Assembly: GCA_963791545.1 (NCBI GenBank)
Contig: CAWBSR010000003.1
Location: forward strand, 124,001-188,000
Direction: 5' to 3'
Source of the DNA: JALYXV01 sp963791545
Lineage (GTDB): Bacteria; Actinomycetota; Acidimicrobiia; Acidimicrobiales; Palsa-688
DNA length: 64,000 nt
A program made the position numbers and the translations under genes. Shown piece by piece: positions 25,620 to 33,729 of this stretch (within the stretch, counting starts at the first letter, position 1; each line of letters opens with the position of its first letter). Under the pieces are notes generated by a model that saw only the letters and a program-made list of their open reading frames with translations, searched no databases and had not been told where the DNA came from.

Positions 25620-25645
25620 ATTCAACGAACAGGTGAGGCGGCCTG

Positions 25646-26611
25646 TCAGCTGGTCGGCATCGTCCCCGGTAGCGAGGACTTTCGTTTCCTGAACCAGTCG
25701 ACCGTGGCGAGGATCCCATCGCCCAGCGGTACCGGCTCGACGCTGGGAAAAAGGGACCGGAGCCGACGCTGGTCGGCCTTCGAATGCCGCACGTCGCCCA
25801 CCCGGGGCCCGACGTGCTCGACCACCAGTCGCCGCTCCAGAACCCCCTCCAAGATGGCGACCAGGTCGACCAGGGACACCTGTGAGCCAAAGGCCAGATT
25901 GACGGGCCGGTCACTGGTCACCTTCCTGCCCACCGCCTCGGCGAGCACCCTCGTCACGCTGTCGACATAGGTGAAATCCCGGGTCTGGAGGCCGTCGCCG
26001 TGGATGATCAGCGGTCGCCCGCCCAGGGCGGCGTCGATGAAAGCGGGGACGACGGCGGCGTAGGCATGGTTCGCTGGTTGCAAAGGGCCGAATACGTTGA
26101 AGAAGCGGAAGACCAGCACGGGCTGGCCGAACGAATGGCCCCACGCCAGGGCGCATGACTCGGCGGCCAGCTTGCTGGCCGCATACGGGCTGAGCGGCAG
26201 GGGCAAGAGATCCTCGTGCTTGGGAAGGGCGGGGTTAGCGCCGTACACCGACGACGAGGAGGCCACGATCACATGCGGCGAGCCGGCCCGGCGCGCCGCC
26301 TCGAGGACCATCACCGTTCCCCCGGCGTTGGCCTCGTAACTCGCGAGCGGTTCCGCGATCGAGCGGGGCACCGACGGGCGGGCGGCCAGATGGAAGACGG
26401 CGTCGGCGTCGGCGAACGCCTCGTCCAAGGCGACCGCATCGAGCACCGACCCCGCCAACACCTCGACGGAATCCTCGTCCGCCAGGTTGTCCTTGGACCC
26501 GGTGGAGAAATCGTCGAAGGCTACGACGCTGCCGATGCCCTCCGTCCGGGCCAGGACGCGGCACAGGTTGGCTCCGATAAATCCGGCCCCTCCGGTCACC
26601 ACAACTCGCAT
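25646..26611 (-). CDS. NAD-dependent sugar epimerase (extended SDR)
   Basis: A 321-residue extended SDR with RVVVTGGAGFIGANLCRVLA, HLAARPSVPRSIAEPLASYE, the Ser region VIVASSSSVYGANPALPK, the catalytic YAASKLAAE and RFFNVFGPLQ, followed by HGDGLQTRDFTYVDSV. This is the GalE/WbgU/WbpP-like pattern for C4 epimerisation of UDP-hexoses or UDP-HexNAc. The protein has normal length although a truncated transposon lies directly at its 3' end, so it looks intact. Upstream (26612-27093) there is only a decayed region. Confidence 0.85.
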   Translation of the reverse strand: MRVVVTGGAGFIGANLCRVLARTEGIGSVVAFDDFSTGSKDNLADEDSVEVLAGSVLDAVALDEAFADADAVFHLAARPSVPRSIAEPLASYEANAGGTVMVLEAARRAGSPHVIVASSSSVYGANPALPKHEDLLPLPLSPYAASKLAAESCALAWGHSFGQPVLVFRFFNVFGPLQPANHAYAAVVPAFIDAALGGRPLIIHGDGLQTRDFTYVDSVTRVLAEAVGRKVTSDRPVNLAFGSQVSLVDLVAILEGVLERRLVVEHVGPRVGDVRHSKADQRRLRSLFPSVEPVPLGDGILATVDWFRKRKSSLPGTMPTS

Positions 26612-26756
26612 GAGGGATCAGATTAGGTGGCGGCAGCCTCCCCCAGACATCTGGCAAAGCGGGCGCGCCATCCAGCCGGTAGCGCGGGTGGTCGGGGTGA
26701 CCATCTCGGTCGGACCAGATGCCGACTCGTGCGGGCCGCTCCAGTGCCTTGGGGGC

Positions 26757-27000
26757 TCAAACCATCGAGGTCGAGACGGTGACCGTGGCCGAGGCAGTGT
26801 AGGAACTGACCGCGAAGCCACTTCGGGCGTCGGTTCCGGTCGCGGTCGCGTGGTTGGTGTAGGTCCCGGCGGCGTTGTAGGTCCGATGACGGTGAACCTG
26901 AAGGTGGCTCCGGGCGCTAATTCGTGCCGTGTTGAGGTTGCCTCCCAGGAACACCACTGGCGAGGCGCTCCGGGCGGGCCTCCCTGGGCCATGCCTGATT
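26757..27000 (-). pseudogene. Decayed fragment of a secreted repeat (DUF11-like) protein
   Basis: No intact gene lies between 26612 and 27093. On the minus strand one frame reads LAPGATFRFTVIG and, after a frame change, another continues TYNAAGTYTNHATATGTD and then SSYTASATVTV to a stop at 26757. Joined, they match the C-terminal strand pattern of a DUF11/Ig-like surface repeat. Both ends are missing and the frame is broken, so this is treated as a remnant. No start site or signal peptide is visible. Confidence 0.4.
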
Positions 27001-27093
27001 CGACGATCGGCTGGTCACGACGGCGTTGGAGACGAGCAGCAGGCGCACCACCATGAGGGCCCGGAGCCGCCGCATGGGACGACGTCCGCCGGT

Positions 27094-27740
27094 TCAGCCG
27101 CCTCCGCCGGTTGCGCCGGCCGCGGCCGGCGGGGTCGTTGTCGGCGGAGAGATGGTGACCGATCCCGCGGTCGTGCTGCCGTCGGCCGCCCTCGGGCCGG
27201 TCACCGTGACCGTCTGGCCCAGCTGCAGGTCGGCGATGCTGCCGGGGGCGGTCTTCTTGACGGCGGACGAGGGCGTCAGCGTCACCTTGACCAGGTTCCC
27301 GGCCGCATCCGTGAGGTACAGGGTTGATCCCTGGATGTCGGTGACGAGTCCGGTGGTGCCTGCCGCCGCGCCGCCCCCGGAGCCGCCTGCCGATCCACCC
27401 GCACCGACGCCCGCCCCGCCGAAGCCGCCACCAGCCCCCGCGGCGCGCCGGGCCGCCCCGGCGGCCGCCCCCGCCGCGCCCGCGACCGTGCTGGTCGACG
27501 TGTCGTGATGCTTCTGCAGGATCGCCCCGCCCCAGAACCCGCAGACCGCGAAGAGCAGCAACAGCAATGCCCCGGTCACCGCCCGGACCCGGAGGCCCTT
27601 GGGCGCCTCACTGACCCACTCCCGTCGTCGTCGTCGAGGTACTGCTCGTCGTCCGCCTGGGGCGGGGCGACCGGGAACAGCGCGGTCGGGTCGGGCGCCG
27701 CGTACACCGCCTGCTCGGTAGTGGGGTCGTGGTAGGACAT
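27094..27740 (-). CDS. DUF5666-like membrane-anchored Gly-rich protein, frameshifted
   Basis: An ATG at 27740 with AGGAG 5 nt upstream starts MSYHDPTTEQAVYAAPDPT and runs to an Asp stretch (EQYLDDDD). The natural continuation, REWVSEAPKGLRVRAVTG, lies in another frame, so one base (a C next to the CGGG run near 27632) seems to be missing. The second part has one membrane helix (ALLLLLFAVCGFWGGAIL), a long Gly/Ala linker and a C-terminal domain GSTLYLTDAAGNLVKVTL plus LGQTVTVTGPRAADGS that looks like DUF5666. It is the last gene of the MacAB-like operon and may be an exported partner of the transporter; its role is unknown. Confidence 0.65.
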
Positions 27741-27755
27741 TGGTCTCCTCGGAGA

Positions 27756-28976
27756 TCACTCGTAGCGCAGGGCGTCGATGGGGCGCAGCGATGCCGCCCG
27801 GTTGGCCGGGTAGAAGCCGAAGAACACGCCGACCGCGAGCGCCACGCCGAAGGCCAGGAAGATCGACGACGGGACGATCACCGGCTGCACGCCGGCGATC
27901 TTGAACCGGCTGCCGGCGAGACCCACTGCTACCCCGACGACGCCGCCGAACAGTGACAGGAGCATGGCTTCGACGAGGAACTGCAGCAGGATGGCACTCT
28001 TCGGCGCGCCGATCGCCTTGCGGATCCCGATCTCACGGGTCCGCTCGGTCACCGTCACCAGCATGATGTTCATGACCCCGATCCCGCCGACGAGCAGCGA
28101 GATGGCCGCCACCATCCCGAGCAGGACGGTGAAGGTCCTGTTGGTCGACTGCGATGTCTGCAGCAGGCTGCCCTGATTGAGGATCGTGAACGGCAGGCTG
28201 GCGGCCGTGGTGGCGTTCCTGGAGGCCAGAATGGTGGTGATCTCGGCCTGGGCCGCGACCAGGGTCTTCGACGACGTGCCCTGCACCACCAGCTGGGTGA
28301 AGGTGTTGCCACCCGTGAGCCGGTCCTGGACCGCCGTATAGGGGGCGATTGCGACGGCATCCTGGTTCTGGGTGCCGTTGGAGCCCTTCTTGGCCAGCAC
28401 GCCGATGACGTTGAACGTGGCGCCGCCGAACTGGACCTGCTGCCCGATGGGGTTCGTGCCGGCCGGGAACAGGTTGGCGACGGTGTCGGTACCGAGGAGG
28501 ACGACCCGGCTGCGGTTGGTGACATCGTCATCGGTGAAGGTCCGCCCGGCCTGCACGTGGTAGTCGGTGGCGTCGAGGTACGAGGGGGTGCTGCCGGTCA
28601 GCGAGGTGCTGTAGGTGGCGCCGTTGTAGGTCGCGGTCGGATTTGCCGACACGACGGGCGACACCGTCAACACGTCCGGCGCCTGGGACTTGTCCGACAG
28701 GGCGATCACGTCGGCGATGGTCAGGGTGGCCCGCTTGGACTGGGTGCCGGTCGTGGCGCGGGGGCCGCCGAATCGTCCCCGGTTGAAAACGGTGATGGTA
28801 TTGGTCCCCAGGCTCTTGATCCGGTTCTGGACCGAGGTGGACGACCCCTTGCCCACCGCCACCAGGATGATCACGGCGCCGACACCGATGAGGATGCCGA
28901 GCACCGTCAGCATCGACCGCAGCTTGTTGGCCGCGATGCCGCGCATGGAGATCCGGACGTTCTCGACCAGGTTCAC
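27756..28976 (-). CDS. MacB-type ABC transporter permease
   Basis: A 406-residue permease without its own ATPase domain. It starts MRGIAANKLRSMLTVLGILIGVGAVI (first helix). A large extracytoplasmic domain spans residues about 45-275, then come three helices: SLLVGGIGVMNIMLVTVTER, the TREIGIRKAIGAP cytoplasmic coupling segment, and the final part ending NRAASLRPIDALRYE. These are the MacB_PCD and FtsX signatures. MacB-type systems export peptides, lipids or drugs mechanically with an adaptor. Its ATG overlaps the stop of the ATPase gene by four bases. Confidence 0.92.
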   Translation of the reverse strand: MNLVENVRISMRGIAANKLRSMLTVLGILIGVGAVIILVAVGKGSSTSVQNRIKSLGTNTITVFNRGRFGGPRATTGTQSKRATLTIADVIALSDKSQAPDVLTVSPVVSANPTATYNGATYSTSLTGSTPSYLDATDYHVQAGRTFTDDDVTNRSRVVLLGTDTVANLFPAGTNPIGQQVQFGGATFNVIGVLAKKGSNGTQNQDAVAIAPYTAVQDRLTGGNTFTQLVVQGTSSKTLVAAQAEITTILASRNATTAASLPFTILNQGSLLQTSQSTNRTFTVLLGMVAAISLLVGGIGVMNIMLVTVTERTREIGIRKAIGAPKSAILLQFLVEAMLLSLFGGVVGVAVGLAGSRFKIAGVQPVIVPSSIFLAFGVALAVGVFFGFYPANRAASLRPIDALRYE

Positions 28977-29728
28977 GACACGGATTCCACTGCCGCAACT
29001 TCTTCGACGGCCGCCGGGCGGGTGTCGCTGATGATGTGACCGTCCCGGAGCTGGACGACCCGCTTGGTGTAGGCGGCGATGTCGTCCTCGTGGGTGATCA
29101 GCACCACGGTTCGCCCCTCGGAGTTGAGCCGGGTGAAGACCGCCATCACCTCGGCGCTCGAGGTGGTGTCCAGGTTGCCGGTCGGCTCGTCGGCGAGTAT
29201 CAGCGCCGGGTTGGTGGCGATGGCACGCGCGACCGCGGCCCGCTGCTGCTGACCGCCGGACATCTCGTTGGGCATGTGGTCGGCCCGATCCTCCAGCCCG
29301 ACGGCCCGGAGAGCGGCCACGGCCCGACGGCTCCGTTCCTTCTGATGGACGCCGGCATAGGCGAGCGGCAGCTCGACGTTCGCCTGGGCCGAGGTTCGGG
29401 GGATGAGGTTGAAGCTCTGGAAGACGAACCCGATCTTGCGGTTGCGGATCCGGGCCAGTGCCCGATCGTCGAGTCGCCGGACGTCGACACCGTCAAGCCG
29501 GTAGTGGCCGCGGGTGGGCACGTCCAGGCAACCGATGATGTTCATGAGGGTCGACTTCCCCGATCCCGACGCTCCCATGATGGCGACGAAGTCGCCCGGC
29601 TCCACCGTGAGCGAGACCCCCTGCAGGGCATGCACCGCGACCTCGCCCATCTGGTAGGTCTTGACGACATTGCGCAGTTCGATAACGGGATGCCGGCCCG
29701 ACTCCGCCGGCAGTCGGGTTGCCATCAT
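28973..29728 (-). CDS. MacB/LolD-type ABC transporter ATPase
   Basis: A 251-residue ATPase with Walker A GASGSGKST, the Q-loop VFQSFNLIPRTSA, the signature NEMSGGQQQRAAVARA, Walker B ALILADEPTGNLD and the switch His in VVLITHEDD. The MacB/LolD group is marked by NLDTTSS and the A-loop region VHALQGVSLTVE. It energises the permease next door. It overlaps its neighbours by four bases at each end (28973-28976 and 29725-29728), so adaptor, ATPase and permease are translationally coupled. Confidence 0.95.
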   Translation of the reverse strand: MMATRLPAESGRHPVIELRNVVKTYQMGEVAVHALQGVSLTVEPGDFVAIMGASGSGKSTLMNIIGCLDVPTRGHYRLDGVDVRRLDDRALARIRNRKIGFVFQSFNLIPRTSAQANVELPLAYAGVHQKERSRRAVAALRAVGLEDRADHMPNEMSGGQQQRAAVARAIATNPALILADEPTGNLDTTSSAEVMAVFTRLNSEGRTVVLITHEDDIAAYTKRVVQLRDGHIISDTRPAAVEEVAAVESVS

Positions 29729-31350
29729 CCGCCGCCCAACCCGCCGCCCAAGCCGCCGCCCGCGCCGCCGAACCCGCCACCGGTGCGGCCGGCGCCCGTG
29801 CCGGTTCCGGTGCCTGTTCCTGTACCGGTGGCGCTGACGTTGACAGTGGGCTGCACCACCGTCTCACCCTCGCTGAGCCCGCTGGTGATCTCGGTGGACT
29901 GGTCGCCCACCAGGCCGACGGTGACGGCCTGGACAACCTGCTTGCCGTTCTGCATCACCGTCACCGTGGAGGTGCCGCCCCTGGTCGCGACGTCGGCGGT
30001 CGGGATGTGCAGGACGTTGTCGTGCTGGGTGACGACCACACTGAGGTTGGCCGTCATACCCGGTCGCACTCTGGCCGGCGGATCGGTGAGGCCGACGGTG
30101 ACGTTGTAGGTCACCACGTTGCTCACCACCGTCGAGGTCATGTCGACCTTGGTCACCTGACCCGAGATCTGCTGGCCCGGCAGGGCATTCAGCGTCATCG
30201 ACGCCGCTTGGCCGGCCTGGATCTTGCTGGCGTCGGCCTCGGCGAATCCGGCGACGACCTGCAGGGACGAGGTGTCGTCGAGGGTGATGAACGCCGACGA
30301 CGTCGAGCTCCCGCTCGTCGACGCCCCGCTACCGCTCGTCGACGAGCTGCTCGACGAGCCGGCCGCCGCCGTGCCGCCGCCGGAGACGGTTTGGCCGACG
30401 ATGCCGCTGACCGTCGCCACCGTGCCGCCGGTCGGCGCCGTGAGCGTGGTGTTGGCCTCGTTCTTCTGCGCGGTCAGCAGGGCGGCCTGGGCCTGGGCCA
30501 CCTGGGACTGGGCCTGGGCCACGCCGGCGGGTGTGGCGACCGCCTTGGCGTTGTTGGCCGCCTGGGTGGACACCAGGTTGGCCTGGGCCGATGCCACGCC
30601 GTTCTGTGCCTGCTGGATGGCCTGCTGGTCCTTCAGGAGCCCCGATTGCTGCTGGAGTCGGGCGTTGACCAGGGCATCGTTGTCCTTGGCCACTGCGTTC
30701 TGGTCCTGGACGAGCACCGTGGCGCAGGACTGGCCGCCGCCGGATCCGGTCGGCGTGGTCGTCGGGGAGGCGCACGAGGCCTGGTCGGTGTTCTGCTGGA
30801 TGGTGTCCCGGTTGAGCTGGGCCTGGGCCTGGTTGAGGCTGTTCTGGTAACCGGCGGCATTGAGCGAGGAGCTCTGGATGGCGCCGTTCAGGTTGGTCTG
30901 GGACGTCACGACCTGCTGCTCGGCCGTGGCCAGGGCGGCCCGGTTCTGGGCCGCCACCGTGGCCGTCACCGGTTGCTCGACGTTGACCAGGTTGGCCTGG
31001 GCCGAGGTGAGAGCGGCCTGGGCCGACGCCAGCGCGGCCTGGGTCTGGGTGTCGTCGACCTTGGCCAGCGCCTGCCCCGCGACGACCTGATCACCGGGCT
31101 TGACGTTGATCGCCGTCAACTGGCCGCCGGTCTGGAAGTTGACCGTCAATGCCGTGGCGGGCAGCACATTTCCGGTGGCACTGACCGTCGACGCGACCGA
31201 GCCCAGCTGCACCGTCGAGGTCCTGACGGTGGCTTTGGCCGACGCGGTGCTGTACACCGAGTTCACGGCCAGCAGGGCGATGGCGACGACGGCCACCCCG
31301 AGCCCTCCGGTGATCACGAACCTGCGGCTCCGGGCGCTCATCGCTGGCAC
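29725..31350 (-). CDS. MacA/HlyD-family periplasmic adaptor-like protein
   Basis: A 541-residue protein with an N-terminal membrane helix (FVITGGLGVAVVAIALLAVN). It then has a split biotinyl-lipoyl domain (NVKPGDQVVAGQALAKVDD and TLTAPTGGTVATVSGIVGQTV) and between them a very long Ala/Gln-rich coiled-coil hairpin of about 200 residues. Next come the beta-barrel domain (SLQVVAGFAEADASKIQAGQ, VTKVDMTSTVVSNVVTYNV) and a membrane-proximal domain. It ends in a Gly/Thr repeat tail (TGTGTGTGTGAG). In an organism without a classical outer membrane such adaptors probably span the wall. It is the first gene of the operon, about 100 nt after the lipoprotein gene. Confidence 0.9.
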   Translation of the reverse strand: MPAMSARSRRFVITGGLGVAVVAIALLAVNSVYSTASAKATVRTSTVQLGSVASTVSATGNVLPATALTVNFQTGGQLTAINVKPGDQVVAGQALAKVDDTQTQAALASAQAALTSAQANLVNVEQPVTATVAAQNRAALATAEQQVVTSQTNLNGAIQSSSLNAAGYQNSLNQAQAQLNRDTIQQNTDQASCASPTTTPTGSGGGQSCATVLVQDQNAVAKDNDALVNARLQQQSGLLKDQQAIQQAQNGVASAQANLVSTQAANNAKAVATPAGVAQAQSQVAQAQAALLTAQKNEANTTLTAPTGGTVATVSGIVGQTVSGGGTAAAGSSSSSSTSGSGASTSGSSTSSAFITLDDTSSLQVVAGFAEADASKIQAGQAASMTLNALPGQQISGQVTKVDMTSTVVSNVVTYNVTVGLTDPPARVRPGMTANLSVVVTQHDNVLHIPTADVATRGGTSTVTVMQNGKQVVQAVTVGLVGDQSTEITSGLSEGETVVQPTVNVSATGTGTGTGTGTGAGRTGGGFGGAGGGLGGGLGGG

Positions 31351-31448
31351 TTTCCGGGTTTCCTCTCAGACATGTCGGATTGACTTTCCTATGCGGCGGC
31401 GTGGCGCCCGCCGGTGCGGCGGCGACGGCGCCTGCGGGATCGGGAGGT

Positions 31449-32084
31449 TCAGGTGGTCGGCGTGGTCGTGGTCGATCCGCCCCGGCCACCGAAGCCGCCG
31501 GCCGGCAGCAGGTTGGCGCAATGGGCCCGGGCCGCCTCGACCACCGGGTTGGTGGTCGTGGTGTTGCCACTTGTATCCGGTTGCCCGAACCCACCACCAC
31601 CGCCGGCCCTACCGAACGCTGGGATGGTGGTGGCCCCGTGCTGGGTCAGCTGCAGGTTGACGCAGTTGAGGTAGGCCTGGAGGGCCGGGTTGTTCTGAGG
31701 GTTGCCCCCACCGGTCGGCAGCAGGCTCCGGCAGGCCGAAAGGGCGGCGTCGTACTGCGCCTGGGTGACACCGGGGGGCAGGGTCGTCGGCGGTCGGGTC
31801 TGTGCCGGCAGTGAGGTGGCCGCACCGGCACCACCGGGCGCGCCTCGGAATCCGCCCGGACCGCCGATACCACGGGTGCTGGTGATCTTGACTCCCTTGC
31901 TCTGCATGCACGAGAGGAACGCCTGGGTCCGGGCGGCCCGATTGGTGGTCGTGGTCGTGGTGCTGGCGGCCGCCACCGTGTTGGATCCACCCCCGCATGC
32001 GGCCGCGACCAGGACCAGGACCAGGGTCATCACCATCGCCGCGCCCAGCGTGATCCGGTAGCCGGGCGTCTGAGCCCTCGCCAC
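31449..32084 (-). CDS. Cys-motif lipoprotein next to the MacAB-like operon
   Basis: A 211-residue putative lipoprotein: the signal MVMTLVLVLVAAAC ends in a lipobox-like VAAAC. The mature part has four spaced cysteines, each in a similar setting: TQAFLSCMQSKGVK, YDAALSACRSLLP, LQAYLNCVNLQLTQHG and VEAARAHCANLLP, separated by Gly/Pro/Thr-rich linkers. The FxxCMxxxGV style is common in actinobacterial lipoproteins encoded beside MacB-type transporters; their function is unknown. GTG at 32084 is chosen because it leaves a normal signal peptide; the frame extends to 32321 without sense. It reads in the same direction as the export operon and may be its first gene. Confidence 0.62.
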   Translation of the reverse strand: MARAQTPGYRITLGAAMVMTLVLVLVAAACGGGSNTVAAASTTTTTTNRAARTQAFLSCMQSKGVKITSTRGIGGPGGFRGAPGGAGAATSLPAQTRPPTTLPPGVTQAQYDAALSACRSLLPTGGGNPQNNPALQAYLNCVNLQLTQHGATTIPAFGRAGGGGGFGQPDTSGNTTTTNPVVEAARAHCANLLPAGGFGGRGGSTTTTPTT

Positions 32085-32433
32085 CTCAGGTGAGGCGCCG
32101 GCTTCGAGGTGGCGGGTACCGAGCAATGTGTGACCTTTCCGAGTCAGCAGCCAACAGGCCGTCAACGGAACTAGACCATCGGCGCCTGAAAACAAGCTGA
32201 GTCCCACGTGTGACGACCATGAGAGCCTGCTTGACGGCGGGGGCACGGGTTCTCGGACTGAGGACCTGATCTGAGCAATGTGCGCAAGGACGGCCTCTTC
32301 AGTCGTGCTCGCAGCGTCCATCTTCGTTCGCCGCGCAGGTAGTGTTGTCGACGGTCCTTAGGTGGCATGAGCTGTAACGCTCCGGTGGCCGGGGCCGGGT
32401 CCGAAAGCCCGGCGTCTTTGCTGTGGTACGCAC

Positions 32434-32463
32434 GATCCGGCCGATTGCTCGATCGGCCGGATC
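32434..32463. terminator. 12-bp perfect hairpin, possible bidirectional terminator
   Basis: GATCCGGCCGAT at 32434-32445 pairs perfectly with ATCGGCCGGATC at 32452-32463 around a six-base loop. The region lies between the 3' end of the damaged barrel gene (minus, stop at 32535) and the start of the lipoprotein gene, where a terminator is expected. A clear U-tract is missing on both strands, so it could instead be a protein site. Confidence 0.4.
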
Positions 32464-32534
32464 CTGTTGTCGTCGTTCGGGTTCGTACCCCGGTCTGACC
32501 GTGGCGGGCGGTGAGAGGCTTCTGCTTGCCAGTC

Positions 32535-32967
32535 CTATGCGCCGATGCTGGCGGGGCCCGACGCCTGGAATGTCACGTACCCGACTGTTTGGGGATCGGC
32601 TGGGCTGCATCCGGACTTGTGGGGGAGCGATGATGATGGCGTGGTGGCGGTATGTGCCCTGTCCGGTGACTCCGGCGTAGTCACCGGTTCCGGTCATCTG
32701 GTAGGTGCCGGTCGCGATGTCGCTGCCGATGCAGGACACCGGATCGGAGTGGAACACATCGGTGGTGGGGTTGGCCGGTTCGGTGAGAACGATGGTCCCC
32801 TGGCTGAGGACGAAGACGTCTTGGTGGATGACGCCGTTGTCGTCGCCGAATCGAAGGGTCCCGTGGTCATTGATGACCCCGTTGGCGACCACGACTGACC
32901 AGACAGGCTGCGGATCGGCGTTGGTCAGCTTGAAAGCCCCGGTGAATCGTTGAGCTCCGGAGGGCAA
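32535..32967 (-). pseudogene. Barrel-type small protein, 5' truncated and frameshifted
   Basis: The frame from TTG 32967 reads AQRFTGAFKLTNADPQ, DVFVLSQGTIVLTEP, DPVSCIGSDIATGTYQMTG and YAGVTGQGTYRHHAIIIAP. This matches the core of the secreted protein at 33730 (ACVG, NTGTYVLTGG, YSGISGGGTY). After a C run near 32640, moving one frame restores the expected end SGCSPADPQTVGYVTF to a TAG at 32535-32537, including the second conserved Cys. Thus one extra C breaks the gene. Upstream, a TAA precedes any start and no signal peptide is present, unlike its paralogues. It is either a decaying copy or a sequencing-damaged gene with an unusual N-terminus. Confidence 0.55.
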
Positions 32968-33596
32968 AACCGCGACTCCGAAGCCAGGCAGGACGTCGAA
33001 GACGTATTATGAAGGATTGGGGCCAGCTGTTTCTGTGCCTGGCCGGCGTCCAACACAGATAAGGGAACAACCATGCTCCCGCGTGCCCCGGAAACCTGCT
33101 GCGGCGCACGATGCGTTGAACCACCCGCCGCGCACATAACAGCGGGTGTACTCGCCTGCCCACCTGCCAAGACAGCGTGCGCAGAATCGGCGTCATCTCG
33201 AGTCCCTTGCAAGAGAGCCTTTCGGGAGAAGGCCTGCTGCGTCGTGGACATGTCCTCGGCGGGCGTCCAGCTGGGTGCCCGACAGAAAAGAGGCCGCAAA
33301 GATGGGAAGATCAGCGCTGGCTGCGTCTGCGACAGCCCCCGGATAACGTGCCCACGACGAGGCCGAAAGGCCCTGTCGGCTACGTCGTAGACGGCCTCAG
33401 ACCACTCTTGATACCCAAATATCGCGGCTAACCCAAATACCGCCAAGCACTTTCTCTTCTGCTTCGCGCCGCGTGTCCACTCGATCTCGATTATCGGTTG
33501 GTCCTTCTGTCGACTGGCAGGTGCACAGCCCTGATCCGCCGGTCAGAACATGAGGGCGGGCGGGGCTGTGTCCTAGGACATATTGCCCGGCCGGGT
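32968..33596. other. Gene-poor stretch
   Basis: No reading frame here on either strand has recognisable motifs, a signal peptide or a good ribosome site with sustained coding character. It may be the degraded former 5' end of the barrel gene at 32967 on the minus strand and the distal upstream region of the gene at 33730. I see no repeats other than the half-site array that starts at 33597. Confidence 0.5.
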
Positions 33597-33622
33597 GGGA
33601 CATGGTCCCGTGACAACGGGAC
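33597..33622. promoter_or_regulatory. GGGAC/GTCCC half-site array upstream of secreted barrel gene
   Basis: GGGAC at 33597-33601 is followed after three bases by GTCCC (33605-33609), and after eight more by GGGAC (33618-33622). The two direct GGGAC copies are exactly 21 bp apart, two helical turns. GTCCCG-N6-CGGGAC (33605-33622) occurs with the same spacing at 48267-48284 in front of another secreted-protein gene. The array ends 107 bp before the start codon. It is probably an operator for a dimeric regulator, possibly a response regulator of this region; that link is inference. Confidence 0.5.
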
Positions 33623-33643
33623 ACCGCTGGCCTCACCGTAATT

Positions 33644-33694
33644 GATGGGCACAAGCCCATCGGCGGGATCACCCGGGAGACATCCCGTGTGCCC
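33644..33694 (+). promoter_or_regulatory. Leader with mutually exclusive hairpins
   Basis: GATGGGC (33644-33650) can pair with GCCCATC (33655-33661) around ACAA. Alternatively GGGCACA (33647-33653) pairs with TGTGCCC (33688-33694), enclosing CGGGAT/ATCCCG (33664-33669 with 33682-33687). The first and second structures share bases and exclude each other, as in switch-type leaders. The start codon of the barrel gene follows at 33730. No known riboswitch consensus was recognised, and transcription through this segment is assumed. Confidence 0.3.
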
Positions 33695-33729
33695 GGCCGC
33701 ATCCGAAGCTTTGGAGACAGGAGCGAGAC

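Noticed and set aside
28690..29031. Plus-strand ORFs opposite the MacB permease
   Set aside because: They are antisense to a transporter gene with complete signatures and tight operon overlaps.
32925..33446. 173-codon minus-strand ORF upstream of the damaged barrel gene
   Set aside because: It does not join the barrel frame, has no signal peptide and no ribosome site, and its composition is not sustained.
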